This document shows positions 25,587 to 34,305 of a stretch of DNA of 50,952 nt, piece by piece. The notes under the pieces were generated by a model that was given only the letters and a program-made list of their open reading frames with translations, had not been told where the DNA came from and did not search any database. Origin of the DNA: Zoogloeaceae bacterium. Its GTDB lineage: Bacteria > Pseudomonadota > Gammaproteobacteria > Burkholderiales > Rhodocyclaceae. The position numbers were made by a program, and so were the translations under genes. How positions within the stretch are numbered: the first letter of the stretch is position 1; every line of letters starts with the position of its first letter. The stretch is from contig JAIRPW010000040.1 of NCBI GenBank assembly GCA_031256795.1, positions 1 through 50,952 of the forward strand. The letters run 5' to 3'.

Positions 25587-26953
25587 GCATTGAAAAAGCG
25601 GAGCAGGCGGAAGGCGCGTCGTTGATGACGCCGCGGGAGATCGTGCATGAGTTGGACAAACATATTGTCGGGCAGGCAGACGCCAAGAAGGCGGTAGCGA
25701 TCGCCTTGCGCAATCGCTGGCGTCGGTCGTGTGTAGCGGAGCCTTTGCGTTCGGAAATCACGCCGAAGAATATTTTAATGATCGGCCCTACCGGCGTAGG
25801 GAAAACGGAGATTGCGCGGCGGCTGGCGCGCTTGTCAGGCGCGCCTTTCGTCAAGGTGGAAGCGACGAAGTTTACCGAGGTAGGCTATGTTGGGCGGGAT
25901 GTTGATACCATCATTCGTGATTTGACGGAGGTAGCGGTCAAAAACCAGCGCGAGAAGGCCATGCGTGAAGTGCGCGTTCGGGCGGAGGACGCGGCGGAGG
26001 ATCGGGTGCTGGACGCGCTTTTGCCGCCGGCGCGCAGCGCGGGTTTTTTTGCGGAAAACGGAGAGGACGCCGAGGAGAGCGGCACGAGGCAAAAATTCCG
26101 CAAAAAGCTGCGGGAAGGCGCCTTGGATGAAAAGGAAATAGATATTGAGGTGGCTTTGCCGTCCGTGCAGACAGAAATTTTCGCGCCGCCGGGCATGGAG
26201 GAGCTAACGAGTCAGATTCAGGGCATGTTTCAAAACCTGTCGGGGGGGCGTAACAAGAGCCGCCGGATTCGGGTGCGCGAGGCTTTGAAATTGTTGGCGG
26301 AGGAAGAGGCGGCGAAATTGATCAGCGATGAAAACGTAAAACTTGCGGCGTTAAAGAATGTGGAGCAGAACGGCATTGTTTTTCTGGATGAGATTGATAA
26401 GGTAGCGAGCCGGGGGAGCCGGGAGGGGGCGGATGTTTCCCGGCAGGGGGTGCAGCGGGATTTGTTGCCGCTGGTAGAGGGGACTGCGGTTTCCACGCGC
26501 TATGGCATGGTGAAGACGGATCATATTTTGTTTATTGCGTCTGGCGCGTTTCATTTGGCGAAGCCGTCGGACTTAATTCCTGAGTTGCAGGGGCGTTTTC
26601 CGATCAGGGTAGAGCTGAATTCCTTGTCCATTGCGGACTTTAAGCGCATTTTGACGTCTACGGACGCTTGTTTAACCCGTCAGTACCAGGCGCTTTTGGA
26701 AACGGAAGGAGTTGAGCTTGTTTTTGCGGACGACGGGATTGACCGTCTGGCGGAAATTGCGTTTCAGGTGAATGAGAAAACGGAGAATATTGGCGCGCGC
26801 CGTTTGTATACCGTGCTGGAAAAGCTATTGGAAGATATTTCATTTGAAGCGGGACGCGCGGGGATGGAATCGGTGGAGATTACTGCCGCTTATGTGGATG
26901 CGCGTCTGGAAAAGCTCGCCGCGAATGAGGACCTCTCGCGCTATATTCTGTAA
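25583..26953 (+). CDS. hslU: ATP-dependent protease ATPase subunit HslU
   Basis: This 456-residue AAA+ unfoldase feeds HslV. It has Walker A GPTGVGKT (68-75), the pore loop in [15 protein letters not shown], the intermediate I-domain (about 110-240), Walker [13 protein letters not shown], and a C-terminal LSRYIL tail that inserts into HslV. ATG 25583 overlaps the hslV stop. Heat-shock control is usual for hslVU, but I see no clear sigma32 promoter before hslV. Confidence 0.97.
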   Translation: MSIEKAEQAEGASLMTPREIVHELDKHIVGQADAKKAVAIALRNRWRRSCVAEPLRSEITPKNILMIGPTGVGKTEIARRLARLSGAPFVKVEATKFTEVGYVGRDVDTIIRDLTEVAVKNQREKAMREVRVRAEDAAEDRVLDALLPPARSAGFFAENGEDAEESGTRQKFRKKLREGALDEKEIDIEVALPSVQTEIFAPPGMEELTSQIQGMFQNLSGGRNKSRRIRVREALKLLAEEEAAKLISDENVKLAALKNVEQNGIVFLDEIDKVASRGSREGADVSRQGVQRDLLPLVEGTAVSTRYGMVKTDHILFIASGAFHLAKPSDLIPELQGRFPIRVELNSLSIADFKRILTSTDACLTRQYQALLETEGVELVFADDGIDRLAEIAFQVNEKTENIGARRLYTVLEKLLEDISFEAGRAGMESVEITAAYVDARLEKLAANEDLSRYIL

Positions 26954-27309
26954 CGTTTGCCCGCGTTGCTTCCGCGCGGCTTTGGGGGGATGGCGGTACG
27001 CCGACAACGCGGGAAAAGATAGCGCATCAATCCGTGTGATTGCGGATGCGCGGGGTTTCTGCGTCAGCTCGCAAAGTTTTGCCTGCCGCAACGGCGGGCG
27101 AGGGTCGGGGGCAAAGATTCTGGATCACGTCGGTGTGCGGCGTAATTTTTGTTGACGTTGAGACTTATTATCATTTATAAATGCTTCCCATGAACAAAAG
27201 CAAGGTAGTGTAGGCAGGGCGGTTGTCGGCGTTGATCCTGTCGAGCGAAGTTTGCGACGCCGATGTCGTTATGTGATTCAGGCGGTTTTCTGAAAAGGAC
27301 CTTTCCGCG
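26954..27309. other. Intergenic region upstream of the feo operon
   Basis: These 356 bases contain no convincing gene. Around 27020-27053 an imperfect inverted repeat (GCGCATCAATCC with ATTGCGGATGCGC) may end hslU transcription without a clear T-run. The right part turns AT-rich and holds the feo promoter. The 27180-27309 leader has no obvious riboswitch fold. Confidence 0.5.
27152..27181 (+). promoter_or_regulatory. Probable feo promoter with an overlapping Fur box
   Basis: TTGACG (27152-27157), an 18-base spacer and TATAAA (27176-27181) form a sigma70-like promoter. The overlapping stretch around 27160-27178, read on the minus strand, contains AATGATAATAAG and matches the 19-base Fur consensus at about 13 positions by my hand alignment. 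Repression by Fur-Fe is what one expects for ferrous uptake genes. Confidence 0.5.
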
Positions 27310-27546
27310 ATGAATGCTGTTATTTCCATGCCGCTTTCTCTGCTTATGCCGGGTGAGCGGGCGCGTGTGGCGCGTTTTCCCTCTGGAGAGGAAGCGCAGA
27401 AACGCTTGGCGGGCATGGGGATCCGACCGGGGTGTGAAATTGAAATCATGCTATGCAGCGGCGATCAGCTTGTGCTGGCATTGGATCATGCCCGCATTGC
27501 GCTTCCGCGCGCGTTGGCGCAGAAAATCCTGGTTTCCTCTGTTTGA
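27310..27546 (+). CDS. feoA: FeoA-domain protein (first copy)
   Basis: This 78-residue SH3-like cytoplasmic protein has the features of FeoA: SLLMPGERARVARF, the RLAGMGIRPGCEIEIM core and a C-terminal LALDHARIALPRALAQKILV. FeoA supports FeoB ferrous transport. A second feoA follows 10 bases later, a common tandem arrangement. The tandem copies differ strongly, so they are not a recent duplication. Confidence 0.9.
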   Translation: MNAVISMPLSLLMPGERARVARFPSGEEAQKRLAGMGIRPGCEIEIMLCSGDQLVLALDHARIALPRALAQKILVSSV

Positions 27547-27556
27547 AAGGATGAAT

Positions 27557-27793
27557 ATGTATCTGGGACATCTGCAGGTGGGTCAAAAAGCGAAAGTTGT
27601 CGGGTTTATCAAGGACAAACTAAATCGTGCCTATAGACAAAAATTGCTCTCCATGGGGCTGACTCCCGGCGTGGAAATTTCAGTTTTGCGCGTTGCGCCT
27701 TTGGGGGACCCTGTGGAAATTGAGGTGCGTGGATTTTCGTTGAGTCTGCGCAAGGACGAAGCGGCGGCACTGGAGGTCAGTCAGCGCGCCTGA
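27557..27793 (+). CDS. feoA: FeoA-domain protein (second copy)
   Basis: This 78-residue FeoA-family protein reads MYLGHLQVGQKAKVVGFIKD, then RQKLLSMGLTPGVEISVLRV and PVEIEVRGFSLSLRKDEAAAL, all typical of FeoA. I chose ATG 27557 because AAAGGATGAAT sits at proper distance; ATG 27551 is too close to it. Lies 38 bases upstream of feoB. Confidence 0.92.
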   Translation: MYLGHLQVGQKAKVVGFIKDKLNRAYRQKLLSMGLTPGVEISVLRVAPLGDPVEIEVRGFSLSLRKDEAAALEVSQRA

Positions 27794-27831
27794 CGGATTT
27801 TCTTTAAAAATAGCCATGGCAGGTACATACG

Positions 27832-30210
27832 ATGCGTGAAAAATCCCCTTTGACTATCGCGCTTTTGGGCAATCCCAATTGCGGCAAGACAACCCTCTTT
27901 AACGCTTTGACGGGCGCGCGCCAGAAAGTAGGCAATTGGCCGGGGGTGACCGTAGAAAAGAAAAGCGGGCGTTTTACACAGGACGGACGCGACATTGATG
28001 TTGTGGATTTGCCTGGCATTTACTCGCTGGACATAGCGGGCGAAGGCTCTCTGGATGAGCGCGTTGCGCGGGAATTTGCTCTTTCTGGCGAGGCTGACCT
28101 GATTGTCAATATTCTGGATGCGTCCAATCTGGAGCGCAATTTGTATCTTACGGCGCAGCTGCTGGAAATGCGCGTGCCAATGCTGGTGGCGCTCAATATG
28201 TGCGACGTGGCGGATGAGCGCGGCGTGGCAGTGGATGCGGACGCGCTTTCCCAGGCTCTGGGTTGTCCGGTTGTTGCGCTGGTAGCCAAGGAAAAGCAGG
28301 GCGTTGAGGCGTTGAAAACTTTACTGGCGACGACGGAGCGTTTCGTCGTGCCGACGGCGCGTCCAGGTTTTCCGGATAGACTTGCGACGGCGATAGATGC
28401 GGCGCGGACGCTCACCGACGCTTTGCTGCCGGAACACATGGACGCGGATTGGGCGGCGCAAAAAGCGCTGGAAGGCGATGCGGGCGTTTTGGCTTGTTTT
28501 TCGGAGTTGGACGCGAGCGGGCGGGATTTTTTGGCGCGTACGCGGCAGAGTGTGGAAGCCGCGCTGGGCGATGATTTGGATGTAATCGCGGCGGACGCGC
28601 GGTACGCTTTTATTGCGGATTTGGTTGCGCGGACCATGCGGCGCGGCGCGGCAAAGCGCGCGCGCAGCCTTTCGGATCGTGTGGATCAGGTGGTGCTGAA
28701 CCGCGCTTTGGGCATTCCGATTTTTTTCTTCATGATGTATTTGATGTTCCTGTTCACCATTCATTTGGGCGGAGCTTTTATTGATTTTTTTGACGGCCTG
28801 GCTGAGCTTGTGTTCGTAAAGGGTCTGGGGTATTGGCTTTCCGCGATGGGCTCCCCGGAATGGCTGAAGGTGCTTCTGGCGGATGGCATTGGCGGCGGTT
28901 TGCAGACGGTGGCGAGTTTTATCCCGATTATTGGGTTTTTGTTTCTTTTTCTCTCTTTGCTGGAGGATTCCGGCTATATGGCGCGCGCGGCCTTTGTCAT
29001 GGATCGTTTCATGCGTTTTGTGGGCTTGCCGGGGAAATCTTTCGTGCCGCTGATTGTCGGTTTCGGCTGTAATGTGCCGTCGGTGATGGCGGCGCGCACT
29101 CTGGAAGGAGAGCGGGATCGTCTGATGACCATCGCGATGTCGCCGTTTATGTCTTGCGGCGCGCGCTTGACTGTGTATGTCTTGTTTGCGGCAGCCTTTT
29201 TCCCGCAGGGCGGACAGAATCTCGTTTTTCTGCTGTATCTCGTGGGCATTGCCGTAGCGGTGCTGACGGGCATGGCCTTGAGGCATACGCTGTTGCAGGG
29301 GCAGAGTACGCCTTTTATTCTGGAATTGCCGCCCTATCACATGCCGACGATTAAAGGGGTGATTCTGCATTCCTGGCATCGTCTCTCCGCCTTTATTTTC
29401 AAGGCGGGAAAAATTATTGTGCCGATGGTAATGGTGTTGAACATTCTGAACGCGATGGGGACGGACGGCAGCTTTGGGCATGAGGACAGCGAGGATTCCA
29501 TGCTGTCCTCCATCAGCCGCCGCATCGCGCCTGCTTTTTCGCCGATAGGCGTGACGGAAGAGAATTGGCCGGCGGCGGTTGGTATTTTCACGGGCATTTT
29601 GGCGAAGGAAGCGGTGGTGGGTACGCTGGATGCGCTATATGGGCAGGTGGCGGCAAGCGAGGAGAAAGCGGCCAGGGACGCGGAAGGCGAAGAGAGCGAA
29701 ACAGAAGAGGAAGCCGCGCCGGATTTTCTGGCGTCCATGAAGGAAGTCGCCGCGACGATCCCGGAAAACTTGAGCGCGCTTTCGGAGAAACTTCTTGATC
29801 CTTTAGGCTTGAGCGTGGGAGAAATTGAGGACAAGGATGCGTCTGCGGAAGCGCAGGGCGTTTCGGTCGACACCTTTTCCGCGATGCAGCGGATGTTTGG
29901 CGGCACGGCGGCGGCGTTTTCTTATTTGGTGCTGATTCTGCTGTATTTCCCTTGCGTTGCTGTGCTGGGCGCTGTTCGTCAGGAGGTCGGGGTTCGCTGG
30001 GCGTTGTTTGTGTCATTCTGGAGTATCGCTTTGGGTTATGGCGCGGCTACGCTGTGCTATCAATTCCTGACCTTTGCGGAGCATCCGCTGAATTCCGTCC
30101 TTTGGGGCGCGGGGATTCTGGCCTTTCTTGCGCTGACGCTTTTGTGTATGCGCTGGTATGGCCAGAGGCAATGGAACGCCATGCCGCGTCTGGCGGAAGA
30201 GTCGGTGTAG
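27832..30210 (+). CDS. feoB: Ferrous iron transporter FeoB
   Basis: This 792-residue inner-membrane Fe(II) transporter has an N-terminal G domain: G1 GNPNCGKTT (13-21), G3 DLPGIYSL, G4 NMCD. A helical GDI-like domain follows, then a membrane part with two Gate/Nucleoside-recognition motifs (GFGCNVPSVMAART and the later GILAKEAVVGTLDALYG). A long acidic cytoplasmic insertion, EEKAARDAEGEESETEEEAA, precedes the last helices. Operon partners are two FeoA, FeoC and a cation exporter. Activity would be greatest where iron is ferrous, in anoxic or acidic settings. Confidence 0.97.
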   Translation: MREKSPLTIALLGNPNCGKTTLFNALTGARQKVGNWPGVTVEKKSGRFTQDGRDIDVVDLPGIYSLDIAGEGSLDERVAREFALSGEADLIVNILDASNLERNLYLTAQLLEMRVPMLVALNMCDVADERGVAVDADALSQALGCPVVALVAKEKQGVEALKTLLATTERFVVPTARPGFPDRLATAIDAARTLTDALLPEHMDADWAAQKALEGDAGVLACFSELDASGRDFLARTRQSVEAALGDDLDVIAADARYAFIADLVARTMRRGAAKRARSLSDRVDQVVLNRALGIPIFFFMMYLMFLFTIHLGGAFIDFFDGLAELVFVKGLGYWLSAMGSPEWLKVLLADGIGGGLQTVASFIPIIGFLFLFLSLLEDSGYMARAAFVMDRFMRFVGLPGKSFVPLIVGFGCNVPSVMAARTLEGERDRLMTIAMSPFMSCGARLTVYVLFAAAFFPQGGQNLVFLLYLVGIAVAVLTGMALRHTLLQGQSTPFILELPPYHMPTIKGVILHSWHRLSAFIFKAGKIIVPMVMVLNILNAMGTDGSFGHEDSEDSMLSSISRRIAPAFSPIGVTEENWPAAVGIFTGILAKEAVVGTLDALYGQVAASEEKAARDAEGEESETEEEAAPDFLASMKEVAATIPENLSALSEKLLDPLGLSVGEIEDKDASAEAQGVSVDTFSAMQRMFGGTAAAFSYLVLILLYFPCVAVLGAVRQEVGVRWALFVSFWSIALGYGAATLCYQFLTFAEHPLNSVLWGAGILAFLALTLLCMRWYGQRQWNAMPRLAEESV

Positions 30211-30225
30211 TCGGCGGGCTGCGGT

Positions 30226-30579
30226 ATGGCTTCTGAATCCCGCGCGTGTTTGACGCCCAGCGTTTTGCGGGATTGTTTGCGCCAGGAGGGAGAAATGCCG
30301 CTTGCGGCGTTATCTGCGCGCTTCGGCGTTTCTGCCGCAATGGTGGAAGGGGTTTTGGCGTATTGGCTGCGGCGCGGGTGCGTAGAGCGTGTAGGCGGGG
30401 AAGAATTTCCGGGAGGCGGAGTCGCTGCGCAGACCGCTGTCTCTGGACGTCCTTCCGCTTGTCGTCCTTCCGCTTGTTCCGCATGTGCGGCGCGCTGCTC
30501 TTCTGCTTCCGACGCGCGCGTATGGGTTCGCTGGCGGGAAAACGCGCCTGATCAGGATACTTTGGGGGCGGTTACGTGA
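30226..30579 (+). CDS. feoC: FeoC-like winged-helix protein
   Basis: This 117-residue protein is placed directly after feoB. Residues 8-60 form a winged helix (LTPSVLRDCLRQEGEMPLAA, then LSARFGVSAAMVEGVLAYWL). It is followed by a cysteine-rich wing and tail (RPSACRPSACSACAARC) of the kind that holds an Fe-S cluster in FeoC. A perfect 15-base tandem duplication makes the RPSAC repeat and adds one extra Cys. FeoC homologues stabilise FeoB and may sense iron or oxygen. Its TGA overlaps the GTG start of the next gene. Confidence 0.8.
   Translation: MASESRACLTPSVLRDCLRQEGEMPLAALSARFGVSAAMVEGVLAYWLRRGCVERVGGEEFPGGGVAAQTAVSGRPSACRPSACSACAARCSSASDARVWVRWRENAPDQDTLGAVT
30448..30477 (+). repeat. Perfect 15-bp tandem duplication inside feoC
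   Basis: The unit CGTCCTTCCGCTTGT occurs twice with no spacer (30448-30462, 30463-30477), encoding RPSAC twice. Being a multiple of three it keeps the frame and duplicates one cysteine of the putative cluster-binding tail. Confidence 0.95.
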
Positions 30580-31544
30580 GCTTTGTCCAGACAAACGTGA
30601 TGGCGCGGCACGATCTTGCGCCCTGGCTGCATCGGCATGAGTTTCTTGATCGGCGCGACGAGGCGAGACAGCGGCGCACATTGTGGGTGGTGTGGCTGAC
30701 GCTGGTTACGATGGCGCTGGAAATTTTCTTTGGCTACTGGACGGGTTCCATGGCGCTGCTCGCGGACGGCTGGCATATGGGAACGCATGCCGCCGCGCTG
30801 GCGCTGGCGATTTTCGCCTGGCGTTACGCGAGACGGCAGGCAGATAATCCGCGCTTTACTTTCGGAACCGGCAAGGTGAGCGCCCTGGGCGGTTATACCA
30901 GCGCTTTACTGCTGGGAATTGTCGCGTTTTGGATGATTTGGGAGTCTGTGCTAAGGCTTTTGCATCCAGAGACGATTGCCTACAGGGAGGCGCTTCTGGT
31001 TGTGGTCATCGGTCTTGTTGTCAATCTCGTTTCTGTCTGGCTGTTGCGCGGGGAGCATGACCATGCGCATGGGCATGAACATGCGCATGAGGGCGAGCAG
31101 GATCACAATTTTCAGGGCGCGTTTTTGCATGTGCTGGCGGATTTGCTGACTTCTGTGCTGGCGCTGGCCGCGCTTTTGTGCGGCGCGTGGCTCGGCTGGG
31201 CAAGACTGGATCCTTTGATGGGTTTTGTGGGCGCGGCGCTGATTCTCTACTGGGGCGCGGGTTTGCTTCGCGCTTCCGGGCGTATTTTGCTGGACGCGGA
31301 GGATCATGAGGAGCTTTCGCGGGAAATTATCGCCGCTTTGGAGTCCCGCCCGGATCATAAGGTGGTGGACTTGCATATCTGGAGGCTGGGCGTGGAGGCG
31401 TATGGCTGTATCGTCGCGCTGCTGACGCACCGCCCGGACAGCACGGAAAATTATCGGCGGCAGATTTCCGCGCTGGGGGATGGGCAGCTAAAGCACGTTA
31501 CGGTGGAAATTAACCGTTGCGTTTGCGACGCGGAGTCTCTATAA
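30576..31544 (+). CDS. Cation diffusion facilitator, DmeF-like
   Basis: This 322-residue metal/proton antiporter of the CDF family has six predicted helices. The first metal-site motif is LLADGWHMGTHAAAL (the WHMGTH form is typical of DmeF Co/Ni/Fe exporters rather than zinc CzcD). A His-rich cytoplasmic loop lies between helices 4 and 5 (HDHAHGHEHAHEGEQDH), then HVLADLLTSVLA and a C-terminal cytoplasmic metallochaperone-like domain with VVDLHIWRLG. The GTG start at 30576 overlaps the feoC stop, so it belongs to the feo transcript. I infer it exports excess Fe(II), Co(II) or Ni(II) that enters through FeoB. Confidence 0.88.
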   Translation: MSFVQTNVMARHDLAPWLHRHEFLDRRDEARQRRTLWVVWLTLVTMALEIFFGYWTGSMALLADGWHMGTHAAALALAIFAWRYARRQADNPRFTFGTGKVSALGGYTSALLLGIVAFWMIWESVLRLLHPETIAYREALLVVVIGLVVNLVSVWLLRGEHDHAHGHEHAHEGEQDHNFQGAFLHVLADLLTSVLALAALLCGAWLGWARLDPLMGFVGAALILYWGAGLLRASGRILLDAEDHEELSREIIAALESRPDHKVVDLHIWRLGVEAYGCIVALLTHRPDSTENYRRQISALGDGQLKHVTVEINRCVCDAESL

Positions 31545-31632
31545 GCCGCCGCGATTGTTTTTGCCGCGTTATTGTCGCGCCTATGGGATGACAGGGTAGA
31601 ATCCGTTTTCCCGTTATTTCTTTTTGCCGGTC

Positions 31633-33084
31633 ATGCGTTATTTTTCCACGCGCGGGCAATCGCCCATTTTGCCATTTTGCGACATTCTTCTGGAAGGCTT
31701 GGCCCCAGACGGCGGCTTATATTTGCCGGAGCGTTATCCGCATGTCAGCCGTGAGGATCTGGACCGCTGGCGGAATCTTTCTTACGCGGAATTGGCCTTT
31801 GCGATTTTCCATCTCTACATTGACGATATTCCCGCGCGTGATCTGCGTGACATGGCGGCGCGGGTTTATACGGCGGAACGCTTTGGTTTTGCCCGCGACG
31901 CGGCGCGCGCCGCCGAAATTACGCCGCTGACCTGGCTGGAGCCGGGACGTCTGGGGCTGCTGGAATTGTCGAATGGCCCTACGCTCGCTTTTAAGGATAT
32001 GGCGATGCAGTGGCTGGGGGAATTGTTTGAATACGCGCTGGCGGAACGAGGAGAGACGCTGAATATTTTGGGCGCGACGTCAGGAGACACGGGCTCTGCC
32101 GCAGAATACGCGATGCGCGGCAGGGAGGGCGTCCGGGTGTTCATGCTGTCGCCTCGCGGGAAAATGAGCGCCTTTCAGCGGGCGCAAATGTATTCGCTGA
32201 CGGACGCCAATATTTTTAACATTGCGGTGGATGGCATGTTTGATGAGGCGCAGGACGTCGTGAAGGCGGCGTCCCTGGACGCCGCCTTTAAGGCGCGTTA
32301 TCGGATTGGCGCGGTGAATTCAATCAATTGGGCGCGGGTTCTGGCGCAGATTGTTTATTATTTCAAGGGCTATTTTGCCGCGACGGAAACGAGCGAACAG
32401 AAAGTGGCTTTTTGTGTGCCATCCGGGAATTTCGGGAATATCTGCGCCGGACACATCGCGCGGCAAATGGGGCTTCCGATAGGCCGCCTGATTCTGGCGA
32501 CAAATGAAAATGACGTGCTGGACGAGTTTTTCAGAACGGGGGTATATCGTCCCCGCAGCGCGGCGGAAACGCGCGTGACTTCCAGTCCTTCCATGGATAT
32601 TTCCAGAGCGTCTAATTTTGAGCGCTTTGTTTTTGATTTGACCGGGCGGGACGCGGCAAAGGTGCGTGATTTGTGGGCGGAGATTGCGCGTGAGGGAGCG
32701 TTTGATTTGGCCGCCGCGCCAGAGTGGGCGCGTCTGCCGGATTTCGCTTTTGTTTCCGGCAGAAGCGATCATGCGGATCGTTTGGCCACAATCCGCCAGG
32801 TGTATGCGCGCTATGGATTGATTGTGGACCCGCATACGGCGGACGGGCTGAAAGTCGCGTATCAGTATGCGGAATCGGAGGAGACGCCGGTGTTGGTGCT
32901 GGAGACCGCGCAGGCCGCGAAATTCTCCGAGACGATTCAAGAAGCGCTGGGGCGTTTGCCGGATCGCCCGGAAAGCCTTGCGGGGTTGGAATCTCTGCCG
33001 CAGCGCGTAGAAATGATGGCGGCGGATATGGAAGAAATTAAGGCCTTTATTGCCGCGCGTTCGGATTCCGGAAAAGAATTTTGA
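31633..33084 (+). CDS. thrC: Threonine synthase
   Basis: This 483-residue PLP enzyme converts O-phosphohomoserine to threonine. It starts MRYFSTRGQSPILPF, with the PLP lysine Lys121 in NGPTLAFKDMAMQ and LGATSGDTGSAAEYA binding the cofactor phosphate. Other signatures are FCVPSGNFGN and VDPHTADGLKVA. ATG 31633 is preferred over TTG 31624. It is about 90 bases after the CDF gene and ends 21 bases from the convergent patatin gene. Homoserine dehydrogenase, its usual neighbour in betaproteobacteria, is not in the window. Confidence 0.96.
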   Translation: MRYFSTRGQSPILPFCDILLEGLAPDGGLYLPERYPHVSREDLDRWRNLSYAELAFAIFHLYIDDIPARDLRDMAARVYTAERFGFARDAARAAEITPLTWLEPGRLGLLELSNGPTLAFKDMAMQWLGELFEYALAERGETLNILGATSGDTGSAAEYAMRGREGVRVFMLSPRGKMSAFQRAQMYSLTDANIFNIAVDGMFDEAQDVVKAASLDAAFKARYRIGAVNSINWARVLAQIVYYFKGYFAATETSEQKVAFCVPSGNFGNICAGHIARQMGLPIGRLILATNENDVLDEFFRTGVYRPRSAAETRVTSSPSMDISRASNFERFVFDLTGRDAAKVRDLWAEIAREGAFDLAAAPEWARLPDFAFVSGRSDHADRLATIRQVYARYGLIVDPHTADGLKVAYQYAESEETPVLVLETAQAAKFSETIQEALGRLPDRPESLAGLESLPQRVEMMAADMEEIKAFIAARSDSGKEF

Positions 33085-33104
33085 TACGCGCGGGGAAGAG
33101 ACTT

Positions 33105-34226
33105 TTATACCCCGAAACGCTGAATGAGGTCGAGGGAGCTTTTTTGCCCGATTTCGCCGCCGTGATCGGCAAGCCAGCGATCCGCTTCCTGGTAGCCAAT
33201 GTCGCGCAGACGGCGCAAAAATGGCCAGTCCGCCGCGATTTTGGTCGCGCTGCCGAAGCGGTGCAGCAGGTCATCGGACTCCAGAAGATGAAAGCGGGTC
33301 GTCAGCATATGCTGTTCCAGCGCGTCGCTTTCGCGCAGCGCTCGTCCCAGAACGCGCTGTAGGCTGGTCGGCCATCCGTGCCGTTCGCTTTCTTCTTTTG
33401 TCCGTGCCTGACTGTAGGCGATGATGTTGGCAAAAAACTGCATTTCCCGCAATAAACTATTGTTAAAGGCGAGTTCCATCGCGCGCGCGCGGATTTCCTC
33501 CGCCGTTTTGGGCGTGCCGCCATAAACTGGCGGCGCGAGCAGCACTAGGAAAATATCCCGTGCCTCGCATTCATAAAAGAGCGGAAACACCGGAGGATTG
33601 GCGGTATAGCCGCCATCCCAGTAAGGCTCCCCGTCAATCACGATGGCCTGGTGCAGCATTGGCAGGCAGGCGGAGGCGAGCACGGCGTCCTCGCTGATTT
33701 CCGGGGTGCGGAACAGCCGTAGTTTTCCGGTATTGGCGTTGGTTGCCGCCAGAAACAGGCTGACGGGGCTATACAGGCGCAGTCCGGTAAAATCCAGCCG
33801 CGCTTTCAAGAGCTTGCGCAAAGGATTGAAATTGAGCGGATTCATCTGATAGGGCGATAGATATTGCGCCCAGCTGAGCATAATCCGGGTAGCGGGCAGG
33901 AGCGCGGTTTTTCCCGCGCCCGTAAAACTGGGCAGGGAAATGGAAAGATCAAGCGGCACGGAATCGGCAATGCCGCGCCAGAATTCCGCCAGCGCTTGCC
34001 GCGCGCCTTCTCGTCCTCCCTTCATGAGACCGTCCGCCAGCACTACGGCGTTGATTGCGCCCGCGCTTGTGCCGCTCACGCCGTCAAACTCGATGCTTTC
34101 GTCCTCCAGGAGACGATCCAAAACTCCCCAGCTATATGCGCCATGCGCGCCGCCGCCCTGAAGTCCAAGATTAATTCGGCGCGGTTTGTCTGCGCTTGGC
34201 TCTTTTGTTTTGCTGTCTATGCTCAT
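33105..34226 (-). CDS. Patatin-like phospholipase
   Basis: This 373-residue alpha/beta-fold lipid hydrolase has a Ser-Asp dyad. The oxyanion loop is GLQGGGAHGAYSWG (from residue 21); the nucleophile is Ser54 in SGTSAGAIN, and the catalytic Asp sits in PYWDGGYTANPP. No signal peptide is seen, so it is probably cytoplasmic or membrane-peripheral. The C-terminal 150 residues are helical and basic. It may act in phospholipid or polyhydroxyalkanoate-related turnover; the natural substrate is unknown. It is divergent from gpmI. Confidence 0.9.
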   Translation of the reverse strand: MSIDSKTKEPSADKPRRINLGLQGGGAHGAYSWGVLDRLLEDESIEFDGVSGTSAGAINAVVLADGLMKGGREGARQALAEFWRGIADSVPLDLSISLPSFTGAGKTALLPATRIMLSWAQYLSPYQMNPLNFNPLRKLLKARLDFTGLRLYSPVSLFLAATNANTGKLRLFRTPEISEDAVLASACLPMLHQAIVIDGEPYWDGGYTANPPVFPLFYECEARDIFLVLLAPPVYGGTPKTAEEIRARAMELAFNNSLLREMQFFANIIAYSQARTKEESERHGWPTSLQRVLGRALRESDALEQHMLTTRFHLLESDDLLHRFGSATKIAADWPFLRRLRDIGYQEADRWLADHGGEIGQKSSLDLIQRFGV

Positions 34227-34241
34227 CTGAAATTCCTCGTA

Positions 34242-34270
34242 TTGACGGTTGCCGGGTCTGCCCGGATACT
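34242..34270 (+). promoter_or_regulatory. Probable sigma70 promoter of gpmI with hairpin in the spacer
   Basis: TTGACG (34242-34247), a 17-base spacer and GATACT (34265-34270). The spacer carries CCGGGTCTGCCCGG (34252-34265), a perfect 5-bp inverted repeat that could be an operator. The gpmI ATG is 36 bases downstream. Confidence 0.5.
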
Positions 34271-34305
34271 GCGATCCTTATATTTTCCTATTTGGGCTTT
34301 CGTTC

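Noticed and set aside
28321-29481. 386-codon minus-strand frame inside feoB
   Set aside because: Antisense shadow of a well-conserved transporter; very rich in Arg and His without any domain pattern.
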